Below are positions 18,337 to 26,725 of a stretch of DNA of 64,000 bases, piece by piece. Every line of letters begins with the position of its first letter. Position 1 is the stretch's first letter. A program made the translations under genes and the position numbers. The DNA lies in the NCBI GenBank assembly GCA_946480835.1, contig CAMLLC010000009.1:1-64000 (forward strand), read 5' to 3'. The stretch is from Entomomonas sp945283395. GTDB taxonomy: Bacteria; Pseudomonadota; Gammaproteobacteria; Pseudomonadales; Pseudomonadaceae. The notes below the pieces were generated by a model. It did not search any database and had not been told where the DNA came from. It saw only the letters and a program-made list of their open reading frames with translations.

Positions 18337-18583
18337 TATGGATCACCAGTTGGTTAATTGATTCATTTTGTATACTATAGACTTAGAAATAAATATGATC
18401 TCTTAGACCATTGTCATATTTAGCTAACAAGAACTGCATTTAAAGCAAGTTTTGTTGTCTACTTAGTTATAATTAATTTTTTGATACTGAGTGGGTTTAT
18501 TTGAAAATTAATAATAGCTAGTTAGCTTGAAATGTTAATGGCTAGTACCCATTGTATAGTAAAATTTGAGGGTTGTTATATTT

Positions 18584-19546
18584 ATGCAATTTATTGACTA
18601 TTATAAGGTTTTGGGCGTTGAGCCAACGGCTGACGAGAAAACCATTAAAACGGCTTATAGGAAATTGGCGCGGCAGTATCACCCTGATGTAAATAAAGAA
18701 GCTGGAGCAGAAGATAAGTTTAAAGAAATAGCTGAGGCTTATGATGTTTTAAAAAACCCAGAAAAGCGTGCCGAATTTGATCAGTTAAGCCAATATGCTA
18801 ATCAAGGGGGTAATTTTGAGGTGCCTCCAAATTGGCAATCACAGACTAATAATGGTAATTTTCATTTTGAAACGAGCGGTGATGCAGGAGATTTTTCTGA
18901 TTTTTTTGAATCTGTATTTGGTGCGCGCAGATCTAGTGGTGGACGCTCAGGTGGCTTCTCTGTTAAAAGACCAGGTCGTGATATAGGATTAGAACTTCCA
19001 GTTTTTCTAGAAGAAGTTATTTCTGCTGAATCTAAAACAATCAGTTATAAAGTACCTAACTATGATGCTAATGGTCATAGAGTAGAGGATATTACTAAAA
19101 CTCTTAATATTAAGATTCCTAAAGGGGTTGTTTCAGGTGAGCGGATTAGATTAAAAGGACAGGGTGCCCCTGGTATAGGGGGAGGCGCAAATGGTGATTT
19201 ATATTTGATTATTAAATTTGCCCCTCATCCTCATTTTGATGTGCAGGCTCATGATTTGACACTATCTTTACCGGTAGCTCCATGGGAGGCTGCATTAGGA
19301 GCAAAAATTGCTATTCCTACTTTAACAGGACAAATTAATGTAAATATTCCTGAAAATAGTCAAGCCGGTCAGAAATTTAGGATTAAGGGCAAAGGATTAC
19401 CTACTAAACAAGCCGGTGTGTCAGGTGATCTTTATGTAATGTTAAAAGTAGTCATGCCGCCTACTTTAACTAGCGAAGCCAAAGCATTATGGCAACAGTT
19501 GGCTGACAAAAACTCTTTTAACCCACGTGCTAATGGGGGTAAATAA
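18584..19546 (+). CDS. cbpA: DnaJ-class co-chaperone CbpA
   Basis: This is a 320-residue J-domain protein. The J domain (about 3-68) includes the HPD tripeptide in 'ARQYHPDVNKE'. A G/F-rich linker follows, then the two beta-sandwich client-binding domains typical of CbpA, without the DnaJ zinc-finger cysteines. It stimulates DnaK and also binds curved DNA in E. coli. An in-frame TTG at 18566 exists, but the ATG at 18584 gives the family-typical MQFIDYYKVLGV start with GAGGG upstream. cbpM follows two bases after the stop, so the pair is translationally linked. Confidence 0.94.
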   Translation: MQFIDYYKVLGVEPTADEKTIKTAYRKLARQYHPDVNKEAGAEDKFKEIAEAYDVLKNPEKRAEFDQLSQYANQGGNFEVPPNWQSQTNNGNFHFETSGDAGDFSDFFESVFGARRSSGGRSGGFSVKRPGRDIGLELPVFLEEVISAESKTISYKVPNYDANGHRVEDITKTLNIKIPKGVVSGERIRLKGQGAPGIGGGANGDLYLIIKFAPHPHFDVQAHDLTLSLPVAPWEAALGAKIAIPTLTGQINVNIPENSQAGQKFRIKGKGLPTKQAGVSGDLYVMLKVVMPPTLTSEAKALWQQLADKNSFNPRANGGK

Positions 19547-19548
19547 TA

Positions 19549-19863
19549 ATGGTGACTTTGATTCTTTATAGTGCTCAGGATTTATGTCAAGCTATGCATA
19601 TTTCAGAACACTGTCTAGTAGAGATTGTGGAAAACGGTATTGTAGAACCAACTGGGCAATCATTAATAGACTGGTCATTTGATACTGAGGCTTTTGCACT
19701 TGTAAGAAGAGCCATTCGATTACAGCGCGATTTAGAACTAGATTGGGCTGCTACTGCGTTAGCGCTAAATTTATTAAGTGAAGTAGATAAATTAAGAATT
19801 GAAAATGATTATTTAAAACAGCGCTTGGGTCGTTTAGAGGTAACAAAAGTGAAGTTATTATAA
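19549..19863 (+). CDS. cbpM: Chaperone modulatory protein CbpM
   Basis: This is a 104-residue MerR-like helical protein that binds the J domain of CbpA and inhibits both its co-chaperone and DNA-binding activity. 'LCQAMHISEHCLVEIVENGIVEP' forms the N-terminal winged-helix-like part, followed by 'RRAIRLQRDLELDWAATALALNLL' and a terminal coiled coil 'EVDKLRIENDYLKQRLGRL'. Immediate location downstream of cbpA confirms identity. A 15-bp perfect hairpin follows. Confidence 0.92.
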   Translation: MVTLILYSAQDLCQAMHISEHCLVEIVENGIVEPTGQSLIDWSFDTEAFALVRRAIRLQRDLELDWAATALALNLLSEVDKLRIENDYLKQRLGRLEVTKVKLL

Positions 19864-19867
19864 TTTC

Positions 19868-19902
19868 TTTTGTTTCAATGAGTTATGCTCATTGAAACAA
19901 AA
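19868..19902. terminator. Fifteen-bp perfect hairpin after cbpM
   Basis: TTTTGTTTCAATGAG pairs perfectly with CTCATTGAAACAAAA around a five-base loop. There is no U-run on the plus strand after the stem, since A residues follow. It may act as a transcript 3'-end stabiliser or a Rho-aided terminator rather than a classical one. Confidence 0.6.
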
Positions 19903-19989
19903 AAATTTAGGGTGTTTTTTCGTTCTTTACCTTTTTAGGGTAAACTAACTATCTATATTTATGCTTTTAAGCGATGAGTTTAATTTACT

Positions 19990-21153
19990 ATGTCTAATAC
20001 TCACGCCACTTTATTAGTAATAGATGATGACAGCGTTGTACGGGCTAGTATCGCTGCTTATCTTGAAGATAGTGGTTATACAGTTCTACAAGCAATTGAT
20101 GGAGTTGAGGGACTGGCTGTTTTTGAAAAAGAGCAGCCTGATCTAGTCATCTGTGATTTGCGTATGCCTAAATTAGGAGGCATTGAGCTAATAAGAAAAA
20201 TAGTTGAAATATCCTCACAAACTCCTGTTATTGTTGTTTCTGGGGCAGGGGTAATGAATGATGCGGTAGAGGCATTAAGACTTGGGGCCGCTGACTATTT
20301 AATTAAGCCTATAGAAGATTTAGCAGTACTTGAACATTCTATTGAACGTAGTTTAGAGCGAGTCAAACTAGCTAAAGAAAATCTTCAATATCAATTGCAA
20401 TTGCAAGAAAGTCTTAATTTATTACAAGAAGATCAAGATGCAGGGCATAGGGCACAAATGAATATGTTGCCTGAAACGCCTTGGGATACTGGTGGTTTAC
20501 ATTTTTCTCATAAAATCATTCCTTCACTTTATTTGTCAGGTGATTTTATTGACTATTTTCGTATTGATGATGATAAAGTATTTTTTTATTTAGCTGATGT
20601 TTCTGGACATGGTGCTTCATCAGCATTTGCTACTATTTTGTTAAAATTTATAACAAGCCGTTGGCTGTATAAATTGCATCGTAAGGGTATAGCCAATGAG
20701 TTAAAACCTTCTATTTTATTATCCCATATTAACAAAGGGTTGATTAATAGTAAAATTGGCAAGCACGTCACTATGGTGTTAGGTATTATAGATGAAGCAA
20801 CTAATACTTTAACCTATACTATAGGGGGGCATTTGCCCTTGCCTGTGCTTTGTAGTGAAGGAAAAGGAAGTTATTTAGAGGGCTCTGGCAAAGTGGTAGG
20901 TTTGTTTGAAGACGCTATTTTTGAAGATATCAAGATAGTGTTACCTATGAATTATACATTAACACTTTTGTCAGATGGAGTTTTAGAATTATTACCTGGA
21001 AATGATCTTAAGGAAAAAGAAACACTGTTGCCAAATTTGATAGCTGCACATAATGAATCATTAGAGTCTTTACTTAAAGCATTAAAGTTGACAGATTTGG
21101 AAACATCACCAGATGATATATCGTTATTATTTATACGCGGAAGCGCTTTATGA
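19990..21153 (+). CDS. rssB: Response regulator with PP2C phosphatase output (RssB type)
   Basis: This is a 387-residue cytosolic protein. The receiver domain (about 7-125) has acidic D12-D14, phospho-acceptor D56 in 'VICDLRMPK', S84 and K106 in 'LIKPIED'. A coiled linker (about 128-155) leads to a SpoIIE/PP2C serine phosphatase domain (about 185-385) with metal-binding 'LSGDFIDYF', 'ADVSGHGASS' and 'LLSDGVLEL'. In pseudomonads this protein dephosphorylates the anti-sigma antagonist RssC. It overlaps rssC by four bases (ATGA). No sigma factor is adjacent, and E. coli RssB is a different, RpoS-adaptor protein sharing only the receiver. Confidence 0.88.
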   Translation: MSNTHATLLVIDDDSVVRASIAAYLEDSGYTVLQAIDGVEGLAVFEKEQPDLVICDLRMPKLGGIELIRKIVEISSQTPVIVVSGAGVMNDAVEALRLGAADYLIKPIEDLAVLEHSIERSLERVKLAKENLQYQLQLQESLNLLQEDQDAGHRAQMNMLPETPWDTGGLHFSHKIIPSLYLSGDFIDYFRIDDDKVFFYLADVSGHGASSAFATILLKFITSRWLYKLHRKGIANELKPSILLSHINKGLINSKIGKHVTMVLGIIDEATNTLTYTIGGHLPLPVLCSEGKGSYLEGSGKVVGLFEDAIFEDIKIVLPMNYTLTLLSDGVLELLPGNDLKEKETLLPNLIAAHNESLESLLKALKLTDLETSPDDISLLFIRGSAL

Positions 21154-21644
21154 GTATTGAACACGCTACAGGGAAGATCCAATATAGTGAACAAGGTGAA
21201 GTTTTTATATTAAAGTTAACGGGGGAAGTTCGCCTAACCTTATGTGCGGCTCTGGATACAGCTATAAGTAAGTTATTTGAAAATAACATGTTTAAGCAAG
21301 TTATTTTAGATTTAACTGAGGCGGTGAGTTTAGATAGTACAACTTTAGGATTATTAGCTAAGTTATCCATTTTAGTTAAAGAATCTACTAACACTATTCC
21401 AGTATTGCAAACAGCTAATCCAGATATCATACGTTTATTAAATTCTATGGGGATTTTAGACGCGTTTGAATTGATAAATAGTTCAGAAAGTAAGGAGTAT
21501 GATTTTAAAGAGCTGATGATTTCTCCATATTCAGAAGATTTCGTGAAAGAAAAAGTGCTAGAAGCTCATAAAATATTAATGAATATAAATGATGAAAACA
21601 AAGCAACTTTCAAAGAGTTGGTAAATACTTTAGAGGCTCATTAA
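21150..21644 (+). CDS. rssC: STAS-domain anti-sigma factor antagonist (RssC type)
   Basis: This is a 164-residue protein whose first about 100 residues form a STAS domain. 'FILKLTGEVRLTLCAALDTAI' is the first strand-helix, and 'VILDLTEAVSLDSTTLGLLAKL' carries the phosphorylatable Ser/Thr that the paired PP2C phosphatase would reset. A C-terminal helical extension of about 55 residues (with 'EKVLEAHKILMNINDENK') is typical of the pseudomonad RssC rather than minimal SpoIIAA. The four-base overlap with rssB implies coupled translation. The cognate anti-sigma kinase is not in the window. Confidence 0.85.
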   Translation: MSIEHATGKIQYSEQGEVFILKLTGEVRLTLCAALDTAISKLFENNMFKQVILDLTEAVSLDSTTLGLLAKLSILVKESTNTIPVLQTANPDIIRLLNSMGILDAFELINSSESKEYDFKELMISPYSEDFVKEKVLEAHKILMNINDENKATFKELVNTLEAH

Positions 21645-21816
21645 CTTATCAGTATGCAATTTAGCAATCAGTGATAAGGTAAATTTGCTTATTACTTTAA
21701 GTAGCTAGTCACGATCCATTAGTTCAAGCCTATAATCTCTAATATATAAGAAGTTGATGTAAAAGCCTCAAGTTTAACTTTTGAGGTCATCTGCTTAAAT
21801 ACTTTTATAAATGAAA

Positions 21817-21848
21817 GGCTAAGGGCTTATTATTATGAGCCCTTAGCC
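21817..21848 (-). terminator. Terminator of the 545-residue lipoprotein gene
   Basis: A perfect 11-bp GC-rich stem (GGCTAAGGGCT / AGCCCTTAGCC) with a ten-base AT loop lies seven bases after the minus-strand stop and is followed on that strand by TTTCATTT. It could also stop plus-strand readthrough from rssC. Confidence 0.8.
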
Positions 21849-21854
21849 ATCTTA

Positions 21855-23492
21855 TTAAGGATGACGTATAAAAGTAACATTTCCATTAATTGCAGTAGTT
21901 GTATTATGCTGTTTGATAATGTACAAGCTTAACTCTTTAGGAGGCGCTGTAATAAAAGTAATTTTTATGGTGTTTTCAAAACCTTTTGTTATGCTATTTA
22001 ATATGCGTGTTTCAGCAGGTGTCAACCAGCTTACTGTGTCAGGTTGAATGTATTGCACCAAAGCACTATTTATGCCCTGCATAAGTTGAGGATTAAAAAT
22101 GACATTATCATTAGCCTGCCAATGTAAAATATAACTTTTTAACTTATTAGTTGGGCTAATGTCAGCCGAAAAATTGTTATCATTATTGGTAACCGTTTGA
22201 GTTTTATTGGTTAGCGGTAAAGTGATTTTCTCTAAGTGATAAGGCGTAAAACTTATATTAGCAGTAATTTTTGCTATGTCTTCTAGTTTTGCTCTATTTT
22301 TTGTTAGTTTAGCTAACGCTAATTTATAAGAAACTAGGTTAGTTTCTGTGCCATTTGGTGTTTTTATCTTATAGGCTATATTGGTGGTTGGGAATAAAGT
22401 AATATGAGGTAATAGGTTATTATTTTTATCAAATAATACTAAATTAGTAGCTTGATAATCTCCCAGTAATTGATTTACAGCATCAGTATAACTATTAGTT
22501 ACTAACATTAATTGGCTAGAACCATCCGAATTTGTTAATGTATAAAGACTTCCTTGCTTAAATTGGTTATTCTTTTCTTGAAGTTGCGCTTGTTGCCAAT
22601 GTTCTACATCAAAATTGAATATGGTGAAAGGTCGTAGATAAGAATCGGTATCTTTAATTTGCATCTCACTAGTTAATTGTCTAGCCTCTTTGTTAGACCA
22701 AGAACTAGGACCTATCATTAATACCGTACGCATTTTATAGCTGGGTTGGCTTTGCATAGGTGCTTCTTTGACCAAAGCTAATCTTTCTAACCAACTTGTA
22801 TCTTTTTGTAGGACTGCTTTGCCATAAAGATGTGAGTCCTTTTCAGTAGCTTCTAATGTGATATGAATGCTAGCTGTTGTTATCTCATTTATGGTAGCCG
22901 TTAAGTTGGTCATTTGCATAAAATGAGGAATAATTATTTGCTGATCTTTTTGTAAGGGCAGAGGCATTGGCAGAAAAGGCGAAACAAGCAGTGACTCTAA
23001 ATATTGATATTCCGTTTGTAAATTATGGGAAGCTGCTATTTGCTTAGTTAATTGCTGATTTTTCTGGCTAATTTGTAATGGTGATTTACCTGTTAAATTA
23101 ATTAGGTATTGCAGACCATCGGTTAATGTTGTTTGTAATAACGGATGTAAGTAAGCCGCATTATCCTTTATTAAGAGCTCTATATGATTAGTCGTTACAT
23201 CTATTTTAATTTGATGGTGATTAACTTCTTTAATTTGATAGCTAACTAAGGCTTTTATGCCTAGCCGTTGATTTTTATTTGACCAATCTATTTCATTTTG
23301 GAAGACGCTACTATAACTCTGTATCCAATATTGTTTAGTATCACCTAATGTTAATTGTGGGGTTAAAGTTGTTATTTGCTCACTATTTGCTGGATAAGTG
23401 GTTGGTTTAGCTTTATCAGTGTCTTTATAATCACAACCTAGCAGACTAATAGAGGTGAGAATAGAAACTATAACTATGCGTAAAATATCCAT
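21855..23492 (-). CDS. Lipoprotein of unknown function (545 residues)
   Basis: A signal peptide with lipobox 'ISLLGC' (Cys at about residue 20) opens a large secreted protein with no domain I recognise. It is rich in beta-prone, Q/N/T-containing segments. Parts such as 'LRPFTIFNFDVEHWQQAQLQ' and repeated Leu-Thr strands suggest several beta domains. No catalytic motif is apparent, and there are no internal membrane segments. It is a single minus-strand gene ending at a strong terminator, about 100 bases downstream of the methyltransferase gene. Presumably anchored in the outer membrane facing the periplasm. I do not assign a function. Confidence 0.6.
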   Translation of the reverse strand: MDILRIVIVSILTSISLLGCDYKDTDKAKPTTYPANSEQITTLTPQLTLGDTKQYWIQSYSSVFQNEIDWSNKNQRLGIKALVSYQIKEVNHHQIKIDVTTNHIELLIKDNAAYLHPLLQTTLTDGLQYLINLTGKSPLQISQKNQQLTKQIAASHNLQTEYQYLESLLVSPFLPMPLPLQKDQQIIIPHFMQMTNLTATINEITTASIHITLEATEKDSHLYGKAVLQKDTSWLERLALVKEAPMQSQPSYKMRTVLMIGPSSWSNKEARQLTSEMQIKDTDSYLRPFTIFNFDVEHWQQAQLQEKNNQFKQGSLYTLTNSDGSSQLMLVTNSYTDAVNQLLGDYQATNLVLFDKNNNLLPHITLFPTTNIAYKIKTPNGTETNLVSYKLALAKLTKNRAKLEDIAKITANISFTPYHLEKITLPLTNKTQTVTNNDNNFSADISPTNKLKSYILHWQANDNVIFNPQLMQGINSALVQYIQPDTVSWLTPAETRILNSITKGFENTIKITFITAPPKELSLYIIKQHNTTTAINGNVTFIRHP

Positions 23493-23590
23493 ATGATTTA
23501 GTTAACTCAAGTAATGGGAAGAATAAAGTCAGTTACTCCATTATTTACCTTTTAAGGTAGATAATCATGTATATTTCGATCATAAAATGA

Positions 23591-24433
23591 TTATTGATTG
23601 GCAAATGTCAAGTTATCTAATAATGGTTGTAGCGAGTATCCTAATTGAGGTCCGAGTTTATTGATGCGTTGTTGTAATTGTTGAAAATCTACTTTTTGGG
23701 TTTTATTTTGTGGAACTATTAACACTATATTGCCCGATTCTACTAAACATTGCCAATAATGTTTATGAAACCGAGCATTAAGTAGCGGTTGGTCTTTAGG
23801 TATACCATTGGGAAGTGCCCATTGATTGATAATTAACCAGCCATTTGGCTTAAGTTTTTTCCTACATTCTCCTAAAAAGTTCCAAGCAGAATGCCCTTCG
23901 GAAGGGCCATGATCAGTATAGAGATCTAGAAAAATTAAATCTACACTTTGTTGCTCTGCTAGTAGTTCTAATGCATCGCCAACTTGAATAGTTAATTTAG
24001 CATTAGTAGGTAAGGCTAGGTATTGCTTAGCTAACGAAATGACCTCTGCACGAAGTTCTATTGCATTGGCATGTTGCAAAGGTAAAAATTTTAAGCAAGC
24101 TGTTGTTAGCGTCCCTGCGCCTAACCCTAAAAATAGCGCAGAGGATGGATTGGGATGACACATAGCCCCCATTAACATGGCTCTTGTATAATCATATTCC
24201 AACCAACTAGGATCGGGCATAAATACGCAACTTTGCTCTATTTGGTGACCAAATTCAAGAAAACGATAATCGCCCATTTCAAAAATACGAATAGTTCCAT
24301 AACTATCTTGTTGATCGGCTATTAGCATAGGTTTTTCAGTAGTAAACAAAGAAGTTAACTTCTTACTAAGATTCAATAAAGGCCAACCCGTCGACTTTGA
24401 TTGATTGGCGGCTAGTCGTAAAATAGGCTTCAT
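23591..24433 (-). CDS. Spermidine-synthase-like methyltransferase-fold protein
   Basis: This is a 280-residue cytosolic Rossmann-fold protein of the spermine/spermidine synthase-like superfamily. 'ALFLGLGAGTLTTACLKFL' is the nucleotide/SAM-binding motif I, 'NAIELRAEVISLAKQY' contains the acidic motif II, and 'VDLIFLDLYTDHGPS' is the substrate-proximal acidic loop. It lacks the long N-terminal beta domain of true SpeE, so putrescine aminopropyltransferase activity is uncertain. I start it at the ATG at 24433, not the TTG one codon earlier. Only three bases separate it from the stop of the ClbS-like gene, so translation is probably coupled. No Shine-Dalgarno is evident. Confidence 0.75.
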   Translation of the reverse strand: MKPILRLAANQSKSTGWPLLNLSKKLTSLFTTEKPMLIADQQDSYGTIRIFEMGDYRFLEFGHQIEQSCVFMPDPSWLEYDYTRAMLMGAMCHPNPSSALFLGLGAGTLTTACLKFLPLQHANAIELRAEVISLAKQYLALPTNAKLTIQVGDALELLAEQQSVDLIFLDLYTDHGPSEGHSAWNFLGECRKKLKPNGWLIINQWALPNGIPKDQPLLNARFHKHYWQCLVESGNIVLIVPQNKTQKVDFQQLQQRINKLGPQLGYSLQPLLDNLTFANQ

Positions 24434-24436
24434 CAA

Positions 24437-24958
24437 TTAAAGACTATTATTTTTAGATGCTAACCAAACGCTGAGTCTATTATAAGCATTTTTATAAGCT
24501 GACGAAGTATTGAGCTGTATCATACGTCCCTCTGTCCATTTATTATACCAAGGTATACCATATAGTTGCTGATTAGGTGTAGCTATTACATGCTTTATTA
24601 ATTTTTCTTTAACTTGTAAAAAATGAGTTAATAGTTCTGAATAAGGCATAGGTTGATAATCTATATAGAATTTTTGAGCAAGTAAGCCAAGCTCGTTCCA
24701 TTCAAAGCCTGTTTCAGGAAAGTCGATAGGCTGTTTGTTTTCATCAAGCTTTATCCATTTTAATACTAACTCATTCCAACCTACTAAATAAGCGAGTAGA
24801 TTGTGTGCACTCATCTTAGTTCCTTTGCTATGGCCCTCCACTGTCTGTTCATAAGCTATTTCTGGGGTAATAATAACTAACAATTGGTACACTTTCTTAA
24901 AGCCATCTTCAATTGCCAGCAATAACTCAGTTTTATTACTAGGAACACTATTAGCCAT
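24437..24958 (-). CDS. ClbS/DfsB family four-helix bundle protein
   Basis: This is a 173-residue cytosolic helical protein of the ClbS/DfsB (DUF1706, DinB-like) family. Seen features are the opening 'NKTELLLAIEDGFKKVYQLL', 'SAHNLLAYLVGWNELVLKW' with its conserved His and Trp, 'FPETGFEWNELGLLAQKFY', and the closing 'YNKWTEGRMIQLNTSSAYKN'. ClbS itself is a hydrolase protecting colibactin producers from their own genotoxin. Most homologues, like this one, occur without a colibactin cluster, and their role is unknown. It is co-directional and coupled with the methyltransferase-like gene. Confidence 0.82.
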   Translation of the reverse strand: MANSVPSNKTELLLAIEDGFKKVYQLLVIITPEIAYEQTVEGHSKGTKMSAHNLLAYLVGWNELVLKWIKLDENKQPIDFPETGFEWNELGLLAQKFYIDYQPMPYSELLTHFLQVKEKLIKHVIATPNQQLYGIPWYNKWTEGRMIQLNTSSAYKNAYNRLSVWLASKNNSL

Positions 24959-25022
24959 GTTTAATGTCCTTTATAAAATTAAGATAACCACATTATTCTA
25001 ACATAAAGTTGTTCAACAAACT

Positions 25023-25039
25023 TCCCAGCAAAGCTGGGA
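25023..25039 (-). terminator. Hairpin downstream of the Bat cluster
   Basis: A 7-bp stem TCCCAGC / GCTGGGA with a three-base loop lies 27 bases beyond the batD stop. On the minus strand it is followed by AGTTTGTTG, a weak U-tract, so termination may be partial. Confidence 0.6.
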
Positions 25040-25066
25040 TATTGATGCTAGTTAAGAAATTTATCT

Positions 25067-26725
25067 TTATTTTGGATATAAAGGGGGTAGTAAGCTATTT
25101 GTGGTGGTAGCAGTTAATTCTTGTTTGGGTAAACTTTGGATAGCTTGCCATAATTGTTCACCTTGCCAAGCTTGGATTGTTTCAGTTTCACTATAAAGTG
25201 CTTTATTGAGCTCTTCTACTGCTTCTGCGAGAGGGTTATAGCGAGCAACCATTTCAGTTAAATTTTCAGGTTGTTGTTTAACCCAATTGTCTAAAGCTAT
25301 CCGTGTGGCTTGCGGGTCTTTATCTTGACAAGCTTTTTTAATATCATCTAACAGCGTTTTAGGATTAATAACGGGAGATTGCTCTTTAATAATAGCAGGT
25401 TGTCGACGGGCATATAGCCATAATCCAAAGCCTAGTAAAGTGGTGATAGCCAATAGCAAGGTAGCTAATTGCCATAGCCATAGCCTCGGGCTAACCATAT
25501 GCTGAATAACTTTGGCTGAAGTATTATTGGGTGCTATATTTGCTGCTTGATCAGTTGGATTATTGGGTAAAGGTGTTGTACTGAATGCAGGATTAGCTGT
25601 TACAAGTATTTTATGGGCTGGTAGGGTTGCGAATTCTAATTGGTCTTTATCAATATTCCACCAAGCTATTTTCATTTCGGGAATAGTTATTTCACCAGTT
25701 TGAATAGGAATCAAAACTTGTTGTTCTTCTCTGTTTCCGTTAGGGGTATTTTGTTGCCAATCATCAGTCAGTTTTGGTTGATCAGGATAACTTCTAATAC
25801 CTACAATAGTTGGATTGGGTAAAGGGCTAATTTGTTGGCTAGTTAAACCAGTGATGCTTATGTTTATACTACGTGTTAATGTATCACCTTGTAGTACTTT
25901 ATCAATATTTTTATTCCAATGTTCTGTTAGTGAAACATTTTTAGCAGGTAACCAAGCAGCATTTGTAGGATAGTTAGTAGGTTTAGGCTTTACTTTTAAA
26001 GAGAGCTCATTTGAAGCAACGGTTTGGCTTTGTGTTTGGTTGTGGTCATTAATGACCAGTGCTGAGATGGTAAAAGGGGAAATTTTAATATCACCACTCT
26101 TTTGTGCCGATAATGAGTAACGTCTTTCGATAACGGTATAGACAACACCATTAATATTTTTGGAATATTGACTATCTTTCAGTTGTTTAATAGAGAAGTC
26201 GGGTAGAGTAGGAACTATTAAATTAGTTGCTTTCACCACTTTTTGCTCATTAGCATAAATACGCAAGGTTAAAATAACTTGTTGTTGAATATAAGCAGTA
26301 GGCACCTCTAAGCTAATTTGTGTTTTGAGAATATCCTTACCATCAACTGAAGTTATGCTTTTGGGCGTTGCCACTAGTTTGATACTAATAGGTTTAGTTT
26401 GTTCCTTGCCTAAGCTAATAGGGGGAATAACGATGGCATCTACTTGTTGTTTGGGAGTTAAACTAATAATCCAGCGAGATAATGAACGACTCTTACCATT
26501 AATATAGTTCATTTCTTGTACCTGTTGAATACCTACTAGTTCAAATAGCTTTTTCAGGGGTTCTAGATCAGGATTTTCAGTACCATCTGATGAAATGGTT
26601 AAATTAATAGTTTCTCCAAATACCATTTCAGTTCTATCCACTTCTGCTGATACTTCTGCTTTAGCTAAAGAGCTGATAAGGAGTAAAGAAATAACTAAAA
26701 TGGCCAATAAACGATTAAATATCAT
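25067..26725 (-). CDS. batD: BatD family protein
   Basis: This is a 552-residue membrane protein. A signal peptide (about 1-23, ending 'SLAKA') leads a long periplasmic stretch of Ig-like beta domains, starting 'EVSAEVDRTEMVFGETINLTI', the BatD signature. A single transmembrane helix at about 411-438 and a cytosolic C-terminal helical tail follow. BatD belongs to the MoxR-associated Bat system, implicated in stress tolerance and envelope integrity. Its start overlaps the batB/C stop by one base (TAATG), so translation is coupled. It is the last gene of a six-gene minus-strand operon starting at moxR. Confidence 0.88.
   Translation of the reverse strand: MIFNRLLAILVISLLLISSLAKAEVSAEVDRTEMVFGETINLTISSDGTENPDLEPLKKLFELVGIQQVQEMNYINGKSRSLSRWIISLTPKQQVDAIVIPPISLGKEQTKPISIKLVATPKSITSVDGKDILKTQISLEVPTAYIQQQVILTLRIYANEQKVVKATNLIVPTLPDFSIKQLKDSQYSKNINGVVYTVIERRYSLSAQKSGDIKISPFTISALVINDHNQTQSQTVASNELSLKVKPKPTNYPTNAAWLPAKNVSLTEHWNKNIDKVLQGDTLTRSINISITGLTSQQISPLPNPTIVGIRSYPDQPKLTDDWQQNTPNGNREEQQVLIPIQTGEITIPEMKIAWWNIDKDQLEFATLPAHKILVTANPAFSTTPLPNNPTDQAANIAPNNTSAKVIQHMVSPRLWLWQLATLLLAITTLLGFGLWLYARRQPAIIKEQSPVINPKTLLDDIKKACQDKDPQATRIALDNWVKQQPENLTEMVARYNPLAEAVEELNKALYSETETIQAWQGEQLWQAIQSLPKQELTATTTNSLLPPLYPK

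Noticed and set aside
24437..24958. A genotoxin (colibactin-like) biosynthetic locus implied by the ClbS/DfsB gene
   Set aside because: No polyketide or peptide synthetase genes are in the window, and ClbS-like genes are widespread without them.
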